Source: Actinopolymorpha singaporensis (GTDB lineage Bacteria > Actinomycetota > Actinomycetes > Propionibacteriales > Actinopolymorphaceae). From it: a stretch of DNA of 64,000 nt. The notes beneath the pieces are model-generated. The model saw only the letters and a program-made list of their open reading frames with translations. It did no database searches and had not been told where the DNA came from. A program made the position numbers and the translations under genes. The stretch spans positions 4,637,981-4,701,980 of the forward strand of contig NZ_LT629732.1 in the NCBI RefSeq assembly GCF_900104745.1, read 5' to 3'. Below are positions 46,577 to 55,563 of the stretch, in pieces; within the stretch, counting starts at the first letter, position 1; each line of letters starts with the position of its first letter.

Positions 46577-47576
46577 CGGCGTCCGTCCTCCGCTCCGTAC
46601 TCACGTCATCCTGGTGGGCCGCGGTGGCCCCGGGCCCCCCGTCGGTCTCGGGCTCCGCGTCGGCGTCGCCTTCCTCCGCCGGCTCGTCCCCCACCGGCGG
46701 ATCCGTCTCGGGCCGTACGGCCGGCTCGACCTCATCCTCCGTGCCGCCCAACGGCATCTGCGCGGGAACCGACGGCGCGACCTCGGCGGGCGTGCTCACC
46801 TGCTCGGCTTCCATCTCGTCGATGTCCGGGAGGTACGGCGCGAGGTCCGGCAACTCCTCCAGCGACCGGATGCCGAGGCGTTCGAGGAAGTACGAGGTCG
46901 TGCGGTAGAGCGTCGCGTTGCTCTCCCCCTCCGCGCCGGCCTCCTCGACCAGCCCCCGCGTCACCAGCGTGCGCATCACGCCGTCGCAGTTGACGCCGCG
47001 GATCGCCGACACGCGCGCTCGGCTCACCGGCTGCTTGTACGCGACGACCGCCAGGGTCTCCAGCGCGGCCTGGGTGAGCTTGGCCTGCTGCCCGTCCAGC
47101 ACGAACCGCTGCACGACGTCGGCGTACTCCTCCCGGGTGTAGAGCCGCCAGCCACCCGCGACCTCGCGCAGGTCGAACCCGCGTTCCTGCTGGGTGTACT
47201 CGGCCGACAGGGCGCGCAGGGCCTCGTCGATGTCGGGGCGCGGCCGCCCGAGAACCTGCGCCAGGGTGACCGGTGACAGCGGCTCGTCGACGATCAACAG
47301 GATCGCCTCGATCGGTCCGTGCAGGTCACCGGGTACGACCACGTCGAGGGTCTCCTCGGCCTGCTCGCCGGCTTCCTCGGCGGACGGGACCGGCTCGTCC
47401 GTTCCCGTCGGCTGGGTCGGCTCGGCCTGCTCGGTCGGCTCCTCGCCCTCGACCTCGGCCTGCTCGGTCGGCTCCTCGCTCTCGACCTCGGCCTGGTCGG
47501 TCGGCTCGGTCGGTTCGTACTCCTCGACGGACGGCGCCGGGCGCTCGACCTCGGGCGCGTCGTCGGCACCGCTCAT
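46569..47576 (-). CDS. scpB: Chromosome segregation/condensation protein ScpB, with long acidic extensions
   Basis: ScpB binds ScpA and the SMC complex. The conserved winged-helix core covers about residues 85-250: LHGPIEAILLIVDEPLSPVT, YTQQERGFDLREVAGGWRLY, TQAALETLAVVAYKQPVSRA and IRGVNCDGVMRTLVTRGLVE. At 335 residues it is much longer than most (about 200). Both ends are acidic and disordered; the N-terminal one contains a tandem repeat (EEPTEQAEVEGEEPTEQAE). It overlaps scpA by 4 bases and rluB by 8. Confidence 0.95.
   Translation of the reverse strand: MSGADDAPEVERPAPSVEEYEPTEPTDQAEVESEEPTEQAEVEGEEPTEQAEPTQPTGTDEPVPSAEEAGEQAEETLDVVVPGDLHGPIEAILLIVDEPLSPVTLAQVLGRPRPDIDEALRALSAEYTQQERGFDLREVAGGWRLYTREEYADVVQRFVLDGQQAKLTQAALETLAVVAYKQPVSRARVSAIRGVNCDGVMRTLVTRGLVEEAGAEGESNATLYRTTSYFLERLGIRSLEELPDLAPYLPDIDEMEAEQVSTPAEVAPSVPAQMPLGGTEDEVEPAVRPETDPPVGDEPAEEGDADAEPETDGGPGATAAHQDDVSTERRTDADG
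47431..47496. repeat. Two 33-bp repeats in the scpB N-terminal extension
   Basis: Units at 47431-47463 and 47464-47496 differ at only a few positions and encode the acidic stretch with EEPTEQAEVE. They lie outside the conserved ScpB domain, in the disordered tail. Confidence 0.8.
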
Positions 47577-48505
47577 GTGCTGTCTCCTGTCGAATCCGGC
47601 TCAGCCTGTTCGTCGCCTGGCTCCTGCCCGCCGCCGTCCTGCTCGCCGCCGCCGTCCTGCTCGTCGAACTCGTCGCTGACCGTGACCGCACCCTCGTCGC
47701 TTCCGGCCCAGCGCACGGTCAGCTCGGCCAGGGCCTCGGCCTGCTCGAAGGTCACCGCGCCCTCACGGAAGAGTTCCAGCAGGGCGAGGAACCGCGCGAT
47801 CGTCGTCACGACGTTGGGCGAGTCGGCCACCAGCGCCCGGAACGTCGTCGAGCGTATCCGCCGCAGGCGTTCGACCAGGATGGCGCCCTGCTCCCGCACG
47901 CTGACCCGGGGCGCGTGGATGTGCGTCAGCGACACCACCGGCTCCGGACGCGGGCGCATCGCCCGGGCGGCGAGCCGGGCGAAGTCGTCGACTCCCAGGC
48001 CGATCAGCACCTCGGGCAGCAGCTTGGCGAAGCGGTCCTCCAGCCCGACGGCACGCGGGAACCGGCGCGCCTCCCGCGTCATGCGCTCCGCCAGCAGCCC
48101 GCCCACCTGCTTGTACGCGCGGTACTGCAGCAGCCGGGCGAACAGCAGGTCCCGGGCTTCCAGCAGCGCGAGGTCCTCCTCGTCCTCGACCTCTCCCTGC
48201 GGCAGCAGCCGGGCCGCCTTGAGGTCGAGCAGCGTGGACGCGACGAGCAGGAACTCCGTGGTCTGGTCGAGGTCCCACTCCGGGCCCTTCGCCCGGATGT
48301 AGGCGATGAACTCGTCGGTCACCACCGACAGCGCGACCTCGGTGACGTCCAGCTTGTGCTTGGAGATCAGCCCGAGCAGCAGGTCGAACGGGCCCTCGAA
48401 GTTTTCCAGCCGGACGGTGAACGTGTTCCTCCGGCCGATCGCCGGCGCCGGCTCCTCCTCGGCCCGCGCGGGTTCGTCTCCGGGCACGCTCACGTGGTCG
48501 GTCAC
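47573..48505 (-). CDS. scpA: Segregation and condensation protein ScpA
   Basis: ScpA is the kleisin of the SMC-ScpAB condensin complex. The 310-residue protein has the family start FTVRLENFEGPFDLLLGLIS near residue 28, HKLDVTEVALSVVTDEFIAY, and a C-terminal winged-helix part (ITRFLALLELFREGAVTFEQ-like, with ARFLALLELFREGAVTFEQA). The C-terminal tail is Glu/Gly-rich. GTG start at 48505; its stop overlaps scpB by 4 bases, as usual for the pair. Confidence 0.95.
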   Translation of the reverse strand: MTDHVSVPGDEPARAEEEPAPAIGRRNTFTVRLENFEGPFDLLLGLISKHKLDVTEVALSVVTDEFIAYIRAKGPEWDLDQTTEFLLVASTLLDLKAARLLPQGEVEDEEDLALLEARDLLFARLLQYRAYKQVGGLLAERMTREARRFPRAVGLEDRFAKLLPEVLIGLGVDDFARLAARAMRPRPEPVVSLTHIHAPRVSVREQGAILVERLRRIRSTTFRALVADSPNVVTTIARFLALLELFREGAVTFEQAEALAELTVRWAGSDEGAVTVSDEFDEQDGGGEQDGGGQEPGDEQAEPDSTGDST

Positions 48506-48543
48506 GTAGGTCTGTGCGGTGGTGGTCAGCCGGGACAGCCGGA

Positions 48544-49761
48544 TCAGCCGAGCCGGCCGACCAGCTCGCGGGCGAGCTGACGGTAGGCCTCGGCGGCGAC
48601 GCTGTTCGGCGCATACGTGGTGATCGGCTCGCCCAGCTTGTTGGTCTCGGGGAAGCGGACCGTGCGGGAGATCACGGTGTGGAACACCGTCTCACCGAAC
48701 CGTCCGACGACCTCCTCCAGGATCTCCCGGGCGTGCAGCGTCCGCATGTCGAACATCGTGGCGAGGATGCCCTCGATCCTCAGCCGCGGGTTGATGCGTT
48801 CCTGGACGGTCTTGATCGTCTTGTCGACGAGGAAGCCGAGCCCGCGCAGGGCGAAGTACTCACACTCCAGCGGGATGATCACGCCGTCGGCGGCGGTCAG
48901 TGCGTTGACGGTGAGCAGGCCGAGTGACGGCTGGCAGTCGATCAGGATCAGGTCGTACTCCGGACGCAGTGCCTCCAACTGGCGGGCCAGCGTGGTCTCG
49001 CGGGCGACCTCGCTGACGAGCTGGATCTCCGCACCGGACAGCGAGATGTCCGACGGCAGCAGGTCCATGCCGTCGACCGCGGTCTTGACCCGGATGTCCT
49101 CGGCGGTCACGTCGCGGTCGATGACCATGTCGTACGTCGTGGCTTCCAGCGCCAGCGGGTCGATGCCGAGCCCGATCGTCAGCGAGGCCTGCGGGTCGAA
49201 GTCGACCAGCAGCACCCGGCGGCCGAGCTCGGCCAGCGACGCACCGAGGTTGATCGCGGTGGTCGTCTTGCCGACGCCACCCTTCTGGTTGACGATCGCG
49301 ATGATGCGGGCCGGTCCGTGGCTCTCCAGCGGCGGCGGATCGGGGAACTGCGGGCGCGGCCTGGGCGAGGACGACCTGGCCTCGTCGCCGGCCGGTGCGG
49401 GTGCGACCGGCGTGAGGTCGGGTTCGTCGGTCTCGGCCGGCTCCGCGGGGTCGACGACGGGCTCGGTGGGTACGGCGGGTACGACGGGCTCAGCAGGCCC
49501 GGGGGGTTCGACCGGCACGGACGGCGCCGTCGGCTCGACCGGCGGCGGCACCACCGAGGGGTCCGAGGGAGTGGAGGGGTCGATCACCGGAGCGACGCCA
49601 GGCGCGGGCTCGGGGTCGATCGTGGGGCTGGTCGCCGCCGGCGGTGTGGTCTCCCACTCCTGCCGGAACGGCTGGTCCTGCGCAGGCCGCTCCGACTGCC
49701 GCGCAGGCTCGTACGACTGCTGGGCAGATTCGGTTCCGGCACCGTTCGTCGAGTCGTTCAC
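48544..49761 (-). CDS. ParA-family ATPase with proline-rich N-terminal extension
   Basis: This 405-residue protein has a Soj/ParA core of about 255 residues: the deviant Walker A in RIIAIVNQKGGVGKTTTAIN, VLLVDFDPQASLTIGLGIDP, DLILIDCQPSLGLLTVNALT and RTVRFPETNKLGEPITTYAP. About 150 residues of Pro/Ala/Glu-rich sequence precede it. No parB gene or parS-like site is near. This copy, beside scpA/scpB, is the conserved actinobacterial ParA-like protein and probably not the oriC partition ParA. GTG at 49761 follows AGGAGG at 12 bases, which is rather far. Confidence 0.88.
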   Translation of the reverse strand: MNDSTNGAGTESAQQSYEPARQSERPAQDQPFRQEWETTPPAATSPTIDPEPAPGVAPVIDPSTPSDPSVVPPPVEPTAPSVPVEPPGPAEPVVPAVPTEPVVDPAEPAETDEPDLTPVAPAPAGDEARSSSPRPRPQFPDPPPLESHGPARIIAIVNQKGGVGKTTTAINLGASLAELGRRVLLVDFDPQASLTIGLGIDPLALEATTYDMVIDRDVTAEDIRVKTAVDGMDLLPSDISLSGAEIQLVSEVARETTLARQLEALRPEYDLILIDCQPSLGLLTVNALTAADGVIIPLECEYFALRGLGFLVDKTIKTVQERINPRLRIEGILATMFDMRTLHAREILEEVVGRFGETVFHTVISRTVRFPETNKLGEPITTYAPNSVAAEAYRQLARELVGRLG

Positions 49762-49949
49762 GGCTCGCGTAACCTCCTGCCACGTCGGGCCCACATTCTC
49801 GGGCAGCGACTCTGCGGTTGGGAACTCTAGTCTCACCTGCCGGTGAACCCGGCGGGGAGGCCAGGGGCACCGACCCGCCGCCGGTCCTCGAGCGATCCCG
49901 GCGGCACATGCGCCGTACTGCACAAGACCGTAGTGCCAACCCTGCCTTT

Positions 49950-50879
49950 TCACGCCCGCGCACGGGGGTGTGTCGCGGCATACACCTCACGCAGCTTGTC
50001 GACGGTGACGAGTGTGTAGACCTGCGTGGTCGTCACCGACGCGTGCCCGAGGAGTTCCTGCACCACCCGGACGTCCGCGCCGCCGTCGAGCAGATGGGTC
50101 GCGAAGGAGTGCCGGAGCGTGTGCGGCGACACCTCCGCGGGCACGTTCGCGCGTTCGGCGGCGTGCCGCAGGACCGTCCACGCACTCTGCCGGGACAGCC
50201 TGCCGCCGCGGGCGTTGAGGAACAGCGCGGGAGTGCCCTTGCCGCCGGCGGCGAGCGCCGGCCGGGCCCGCACCTGGTAGGCGGTGACGGCCCGGGCGGC
50301 GTACGAACCGACCGGCACGATCCGCTCCTTCCCGCCCTTGCCTCGCAGCAGCACCGCACCGGCGTCCAGGTCGAGGTCGTCGACGTCCAGCCCGACCGCC
50401 TCGGAGATGCGCGCGCCGGTGCCGTAGAGCAGTTCGAGCAGCGCGCGGTCGCGCAGCGCCAGCGGGGTGTCGCCGGCGCCGGACGCCTCCAGGATGCGTT
50501 CGACGTCCGCGACCGGCAGCGCCTTCGGCAGCCGGCGCGGCGGCACCGGCGGCCGCACCTCCCGGGCCGGGTCGTCCCCCGTCAGCCCCTCCCGGTGCGC
50601 GAACTTGTGGAACCCCCGTACGGCGACGACGGTCCGCGCCGCCGAACTCGCGCCGAGCGGCGGGTGGTCTGGGTCGCCCTCCCGCAACCGGACGAGGAAG
50701 GCGCTGACGTCGGCGGGCCCGATCCGGTCGGCCCGGTCCAGCCCCCTCGCGGCCAGGAACTCCGCGTACCGGCGCAGGTCCCGGCGGTAGGACGCCAGCG
50801 TGTTGGCCGCCAGCCCGCGTTCGACGCTGAGGTGGTTGAGGTAGCCGGTGACCGCCCGCTCCACCCCCGTGGCGCTCAC
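49950..50879 (-). CDS. xerD: Tyrosine recombinase XerD
   Basis: XerD with XerC resolves chromosome dimers at dif. The 309-residue protein has a SAM-like N-terminal domain ([20 protein letters not shown]) and a catalytic domain with all the active residues: the first Arg in [20 protein letters not shown]-x-x-R in [20 protein letters not shown], the late His in [13 protein letters not shown], and that final Tyr. It starts 1 base after ald stops. Its position beside parA and scpA fits a housekeeping recombinase, not a phage integrase. Confidence 0.92.
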   Translation of the reverse strand: MSATGVERAVTGYLNHLSVERGLAANTLASYRRDLRRYAEFLAARGLDRADRIGPADVSAFLVRLREGDPDHPPLGASSAARTVVAVRGFHKFAHREGLTGDDPAREVRPPVPPRRLPKALPVADVERILEASGAGDTPLALRDRALLELLYGTGARISEAVGLDVDDLDLDAGAVLLRGKGGKERIVPVGSYAARAVTAYQVRARPALAAGGKGTPALFLNARGGRLSRQSAWTVLRHAAERANVPAEVSPHTLRHSFATHLLDGGADVRVVQELLGHASVTTTQVYTLVTVDKLREVYAATHPRARA

Positions 50880-50880
50880 C

Positions 50881-51996
50881 TCAGGCCACCACCGCGGCGA
50901 AGTCGGTGTGCGGAAGGCCGTGCGCCTCCGCGACGGCGGCGTTGACCAGCTGCCCCTCGTGGGCGTTCAGCCCCAGGCCGAGGGCGAGATCGGCCCGGCT
51001 GGCCTCCTGCCATCCCCGGTCGGCGAGTTCGAGGACGTAGGGCAGCGTGACGTTGGTCAGGGCGTACGTCGAGGTGTGCGGCACCGCCCCGGGCATGTTC
51101 GCCACGCAGTAGAACACCGACTCGTGCACGCGGTAGGTGGGCTCGTCGTGCGTGGTGGGCCGGGAGTCCTCGAAGCAGCCGCCCTGGTCGATGGAGATGT
51201 CCACCAGCACGCTGCCCGACTTCATCCGCGACACCTGTTCGGTGCTGACCAGCGTCGGCGCCTTGGCACCCGGGACCAGGACGGCGCCGATGACCAGGTC
51301 GGCGTCCAGGATCGCCCGCTCCACCTCGTAGGCGTTGGACGCCACGGTCTGCAGGTGGCCGCGGTAGACCCGGTCGGCCTGGCGGAGGCGTTCGATGTTC
51401 TTGTCCAGCAGCAGGACCTCGGCCTGCATGCCGAGCGCGATGGCGGCGGCGTTCAGCCCGGCCACCCCGGCGCCGATCACCACGACCTTGGCGGCGTACA
51501 CGCCCGAGACACCGCCCATCAGAATGCCGCGCCCGCCGCCCTGGCTCATCAGGTGGTACGCCCCGACCTGCGGTGCCAGGCGACCGGCCACCTCGCTCAT
51601 CGGCGCCAGCAGCGGGAGCGAGCCGTCGGGCAACTGCACCGTCTCGTACGCGATCGCGGTGACCCCGGACTCCAGCAGCGCGGTGGTGAGCTGCCGGGAA
51701 GCCGCGAGGTGGAGGTAGGTGAACAGCACCTGGCCCTTGCGGAGCCGGGCGTACTCCGAGGCGATCGGCTCCTTCACCTTGAGTACGAGATCGCTCTCGG
51801 CCCACACGTCGTCGGCACTGTCGATGATCTCGGCGCCCGCCCGCTCGAACTCCTGGTCCGGGATCGACGACCCCTCCCCCGCACCGCGTTCGACCACCAC
51901 CCGGTGACCGTGGCGGACCAGCTCGTGCGCACCCGCCGGGGTCAGCGCGACACGGTACTCGTGGGTCTTGACTTCCTTGGGGACACCGATCTTCAC
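50881..51996 (-). CDS. ald: Alanine dehydrogenase
   Basis: Ald interconverts alanine and pyruvate with NADH. The 371-residue protein starts [20 protein letters not shown], with the catalytic Lys in [17 protein letters not shown] and the His in YLHLAAS. The NAD-binding motif is [20 protein letters not shown], and [20 protein letters not shown] is a typical signature. It leads the run ald-xerD-parA. The 248-base gap upstream holds no clear promoter that I could identify. Confidence 0.96.
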   Translation of the reverse strand: MKIGVPKEVKTHEYRVALTPAGAHELVRHGHRVVVERGAGEGSSIPDQEFERAGAEIIDSADDVWAESDLVLKVKEPIASEYARLRKGQVLFTYLHLAASRQLTTALLESGVTAIAYETVQLPDGSLPLLAPMSEVAGRLAPQVGAYHLMSQGGGRGILMGGVSGVYAAKVVVIGAGVAGLNAAAIALGMQAEVLLLDKNIERLRQADRVYRGHLQTVASNAYEVERAILDADLVIGAVLVPGAKAPTLVSTEQVSRMKSGSVLVDISIDQGGCFEDSRPTTHDEPTYRVHESVFYCVANMPGAVPHTSTYALTNVTLPYVLELADRGWQEASRADLALGLGLNAHEGQLVNAAVAEAHGLPHTDFAAVVA

Positions 51997-52244
51997 GGTC
52001 GCTCGTTGCCTTCCGCTGGCTCACGCGGCCCGGCTCCGTTGCCGTACCGCCCGTACACCGCCGACCGGACTGGGAGCACTGTCGCGGCGGGGCGAGTGTA
52101 AACCTGGCGGGGTGGGCACAGCGTCGCGTCCACAGGCGTGGCGCCTGGTGTTCCCCGATCCCGCGGGGACCGGCCCCGATCTCGCAGGGACCGGCCGGCC
52201 GTGGCGACGGCAGGGCGACGGACCGCCGTGGGCAGGATGGGGCA

Positions 52245-53306
52245 ATGGACATCGCCACCGCCCAGGATCTGTTCGACGCCGAGCCCGGCTGGCTGAACAC
52301 CGCCAGTTTCGGCCTCCCTCCCCGCCCGGCCTGGGACGCCCTTCAGTCGGCGCTGGAGGGGTGGCGGCGCGGCACGACAGGCTCCGAGCCGTGGCACGAC
52401 GCCACCCAGCGTGCCCGGGAGGGGTTCGCCCGGCTGGTGGGCGCCCCGGCCGCGGACGTCGCGATCGGCAGTACGACGTCCGGCCTGCTGGCGCCGGTCG
52501 CCGCCGCCCTCCCCGCGGGGTCGCGGGTGGTCGTTCCGGACGTGGAGTTCACGTCGAACCTGTTTCCCTGGATGGTGCACGCCGACCGCGGCGTGGAGGT
52601 GGTGACGGTGCCGGTCGAGGAGCTCGTCCAGTCCGTCGACCGGCGGACCACGGTGGTCGCGTTCAGCGCGGTCCAGTCGGCTACCGGGCAGGTGGCCGAG
52701 TTCGACCGGCTGGTCGAGGTGGCCCACGACGCCGGTGCGCTGGTGGTCGTCGACGCCAGTCAGGCGGCCGGCTGGCTGCCCCGCGCGTGGACCCGCGCCG
52801 ACGTGGTGGTGGCCTCGGCGTACAAGTGGCTGATGGCGCCGCGCGGTGCGGCGTTCGGCTACCTCGCGCCGTCGGTCCGCGAGCGGCTGCGCCCGATCCA
52901 GGCCGGCTGGTTCGCCGGACAGGACGTGGCGTCGTCGTTCTACGGCCCGCCGCTGCGGCTGGCGCGGGACGCGCGCAGGTTCGACGTCTCACCCGCGTGG
53001 TTCAGTTACGTGGGCGCCGCGCCCGCCCTGGATCTCCTGCTCGACCTGGGCGTCGGCCGCGTGCACGACCACGACGTCAGGCTGGCGAACAGGTTCCGCG
53101 AGGGACTCGGCCTGCCCGCGGGCGACTCGGCGATCGTGTCGGCCGAACTCCCCGGCGGGGACGAGCGGCTCACGGCTGCCGGGATTCGAGCCGGCTTGCG
53201 GAACGGCCGGGTGCGCGTATCGTTCCACCTCTACTCCACCGAGGACGACGTTGATCGGGCGGTCGAGGCGCTTCGGCCCGTCAGCGCTGGCAGATCGTCG
53301 CGGTGA
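52245..53306 (+). CDS. Class V (cysteine-desulfurase-like) aminotransferase
   Basis: This 353-residue PLP enzyme shows PGWLNTASFGLPPRPAWDAL at the start, VVVPDVEFTSNLFPWMVHAD, ALVVVDASQAAGWLPRAWTR with the PLP-binding Asp, and the Schiff-base Lys in VVVASAYKWLMAPRGAAFGY. The conserved desulfurase Cys loop is not evident, so it may be an isopenicillin-N-epimerase-like or other transaminase. It lies upstream of the HTH-MurA gene in the same direction, 121 bases away. Confidence 0.83.
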   Translation: MDIATAQDLFDAEPGWLNTASFGLPPRPAWDALQSALEGWRRGTTGSEPWHDATQRAREGFARLVGAPAADVAIGSTTSGLLAPVAAALPAGSRVVVPDVEFTSNLFPWMVHADRGVEVVTVPVEELVQSVDRRTTVVAFSAVQSATGQVAEFDRLVEVAHDAGALVVVDASQAAGWLPRAWTRADVVVASAYKWLMAPRGAAFGYLAPSVRERLRPIQAGWFAGQDVASSFYGPPLRLARDARRFDVSPAWFSYVGAAPALDLLLDLGVGRVHDHDVRLANRFREGLGLPAGDSAIVSAELPGGDERLTAAGIRAGLRNGRVRVSFHLYSTEDDVDRAVEALRPVSAGRSSR

Positions 53307-53401
53307 AGCTACCGACGCCGGGCGACATCACGAGCCGCAATGTCCAGCCGAGCGTGAGGCAGTTCATACCGCGACACGCCGAAGCCAGCCATGCAGCAAC
53401 A

Positions 53402-53411
53402 TCACATGTGA
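53402..53411 (+). promoter_or_regulatory. Palindrome at the promoter of the HTH-MurA gene
   Basis: TCACATGTGA is a perfect 10-base palindrome 16 bases before the ATG. TACGGT (53414-53419) just beyond it can act as a -10 box, which would put the transcription start close to the ATG at 53428 (leaderless). XRE-type domains often bind palindromes of this size, so autoregulation by the fused HTH is possible. Confidence 0.4.
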
Positions 53412-53427
53412 GATACGGTCTCGCCCC

Positions 53428-54954
53428 ATGACCGAGGACTACCTACGCCGCATCGGCACGCTGATCCGGGACGCGCGCCAGCACCGCGGCTGGACGCAGG
53501 CCCAGCTCGCCGAGACGTTGGGCACCAGCCAGAGCGCCATCAACCGGATCGAGCGCGGCCACCAGAACCTCAGCCTGGAGATGCTGGCCCGCATCGGCGA
53601 CGCGCTCGACAGCGAGATCGTGTCGCTCGGCAGGTCCGGACCCATGCACCTGCGGGTGGTCGGTGGCCGTCAGCTCTCCGGCAGCATCGACGTGAAGACC
53701 AGCAAGAACGCCTGCGTGGCGCTGCTGTGCGCGTCCCTGCTCAACCACGGCCGGACGACGCTGCGCCAGGTGGCCCGGATCGAGGAGGTCAACCGCATCC
53801 TCGAGGTCCTGCACAGCATCGGCGTCCGCACCCGCTGGCTGAACGAGAACAACGACCTGGAGATCGTCCCGCCCGCCACCCTCGACCTGGACGGCATGGA
53901 CGTCGCGGCCGCCCGGCGTACCCGAAGCGTGCTGATGTTCCTCGGGCCGCTCATGCACCGCGAGGACCGCTTCCAACTGCCGTACGCCGGTGGTTGCGAC
54001 CTCGGCACCCGCACCGTCGAGCCGCACATGGTGGCGTTGCGCAAGTTCGGCCTGGAGGTGAAGGCGACCTCCGGGTTCTACCACGCCGAGGTCGACCGCA
54101 CCGTCTCCCCCGGCGCCATCGTGCTGACCGAGCGCGGCGACACCGTGACCGAGAACGCCCTGCTCGCCGCGGCCCGCCACGACGGCGTCACCGTCATCCG
54201 CAACGCCAGCCCCAACTACATGGTCCAGGACCTCTGCTTCTTCCTGGCCGAGCTCGGTGTCCGCATCGAGGGCGTCGGCACCACCACCCTCACCGTGCAC
54301 GGGGTGCCGACAATCGACCGTGACGTCGACTACGCGCCCTCGGAGGACCCGATCGAGGCGATGAGCCTGATCACCGCGGCGATCGTCACCGCCTCCGAGC
54401 TCACCGTCCGGCGGGTACCCATCGAGTTCATGGAGATCGAGCTGGCCCACCTGGAGGAGATGGGCCTGCACTTCACCCGCAGCGAGGAGTACGCCTCCCA
54501 CAACGGCCGGACGCGGCTGGTCGACGTGACCGTCTTCCCGTCCACGCTGCGGGCGCCGATCGACAAGATCCACCCGATGCCGTTCCCCGGCCTGAACATC
54601 GACAACGTGCCGTTCTTCGCGGTGATCGCCGCAACGGCCAACGGCACCACGCTGATCCACGACTGGGTGTACGAGAACCGCGCGATCCACCTCACCGAGC
54701 TGAACAAGCTCGGCGGCCGGGTCCGGCTGGCCGACCCGCACCGGATCTACGTCGACGGGCCGACCCACTGGTCGGGCACGGAGGTCATCTGCCCGCCGGC
54801 GCTGCGCCCCGCGGTGTGCATTCTGCTGGCGATGCTCGCCGCCAAGGGCACGTCGGTGCTGCGCAACATCTACGTCATCAACCGCGGGTACGAGGACCTC
54901 GCCGAACGCCTCAACCAACTCGGCGCGCAGATCGAGTCGTTCCGCGACATCTAG
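53428..54954 (+). CDS. MurA-like UDP-GlcNAc enolpyruvyltransferase fused to an N-terminal XRE HTH domain
   Basis: Residues 5-67 of this 508-residue protein form an XRE helix-turn-helix (RDARQHRGWTQAQLAETLGT, then SQSAINRIERGHQNLSLEML). Residues 73-508 form a full MurA domain, the enzyme that transfers enolpyruvate to UDP-GlcNAc in the first step of peptidoglycan synthesis. Key residues are kept: Lys93-Asn94 (DVKTSKNACVALL), Cys190 (PYAGGCDLGTRTVEPHM), Asp392 (GLNIDNVPFF) and Arg486 (VINRGYEDLAERL). It therefore looks catalytically able. Its sequence is diverged, so it is probably a second, regulated MurA and not the housekeeping one. A DNA-binding or sensing role for the HTH is inferred. Confidence 0.85.
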   Translation: MTEDYLRRIGTLIRDARQHRGWTQAQLAETLGTSQSAINRIERGHQNLSLEMLARIGDALDSEIVSLGRSGPMHLRVVGGRQLSGSIDVKTSKNACVALLCASLLNHGRTTLRQVARIEEVNRILEVLHSIGVRTRWLNENNDLEIVPPATLDLDGMDVAAARRTRSVLMFLGPLMHREDRFQLPYAGGCDLGTRTVEPHMVALRKFGLEVKATSGFYHAEVDRTVSPGAIVLTERGDTVTENALLAAARHDGVTVIRNASPNYMVQDLCFFLAELGVRIEGVGTTTLTVHGVPTIDRDVDYAPSEDPIEAMSLITAAIVTASELTVRRVPIEFMEIELAHLEEMGLHFTRSEEYASHNGRTRLVDVTVFPSTLRAPIDKIHPMPFPGLNIDNVPFFAVIAATANGTTLIHDWVYENRAIHLTELNKLGGRVRLADPHRIYVDGPTHWSGTEVICPPALRPAVCILLAMLAAKGTSVLRNIYVINRGYEDLAERLNQLGAQIESFRDI

Positions 54955-54962
54955 GTCGGTCG

Positions 54963-55526
54963 TCAGGCGGGGCCGGCCGCGTCGTCCGTGGCCGGCCCGC
55001 CGCGCCACTCGTGCTCGAGGATGCTGAACGTCTCGGAGTCCCGCCACCCGTCGCGCAGCACCATGGTGTGCCGGAGCCTGCCCTCGTACGTCATGCCGAG
55101 CCGGCGCAGGACCGCGGCGGAACCCGCGTTGCGCGGGTCGCAGGTGGCGGCGATCCGGTGCAGACCGCGTTCGGCGAACCCGATCCGCAGCAGGCCCGCG
55201 CCGATACCCGTACCCACACCGCGTCGCCACGCCCTGGGGTGGACGACGTAGGAGATCGTGCCCTGCCGGTGCAGGGCCGGCTCGCCGAGGCGGAGCTCGC
55301 CCATACCGAACACCTCGCCGTCGACCACCGCGGCGTACGGCTCGCGCAGCCGGGGACGCGCGGACCACGCGTCCACCGCCGCCCTGACGAACTCCTCCGC
55401 GTCGGACTCGGAGTTGGGTCCCCACGGCTGGTACCGGCAGACCTCGGGCAGGCTGGACCAGGAGTGGACGGCGGGCCAGTCGGTCAGCTCCAGGGGGCGC
55501 AGAGCCACATCGGGACGCGAGGACAC
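54963..55526 (-). CDS. GNAT acetyltransferase, RimJ/RimL type
   Basis: This 187-residue protein starts VALRPLELTDWPAVHSWSSL and has ISYVVHPRAWRRGVGTGIGA, the acetyl-CoA binding R-x-x-G-x-G/A block, followed by NAGSAAVLRRLGMTYEGRLR. It most likely acetylates a small molecule or a protein N-terminus. It converges on the HTH-MurA gene with 8 bases between stops. Confidence 0.87.
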   Translation of the reverse strand: MSSRPDVALRPLELTDWPAVHSWSSLPEVCRYQPWGPNSESDAEEFVRAAVDAWSARPRLREPYAAVVDGEVFGMGELRLGEPALHRQGTISYVVHPRAWRRGVGTGIGAGLLRIGFAERGLHRIAATCDPRNAGSAAVLRRLGMTYEGRLRHTMVLRDGWRDSETFSILEHEWRGGPATDDAAGPA

Positions 55527-55563
55527 CCGGGGAACCCTACGTGTGCGCGTCCGAGGCAGAGGG

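Noticed and set aside
48544-49949. Chromosome partition locus parAB with parS sites near the ParA-like gene
   Set aside because: No parB gene and no TGTTTCACGTGAAACA-like site were found; this is the scpAB-linked ParA-like gene.
49950-50879. Tyrosine recombinase as a sign of a prophage or integrative element
   Set aside because: It matches XerD and sits in the conserved parA-scpA-scpB neighbourhood. No phage or excisionase genes are near.
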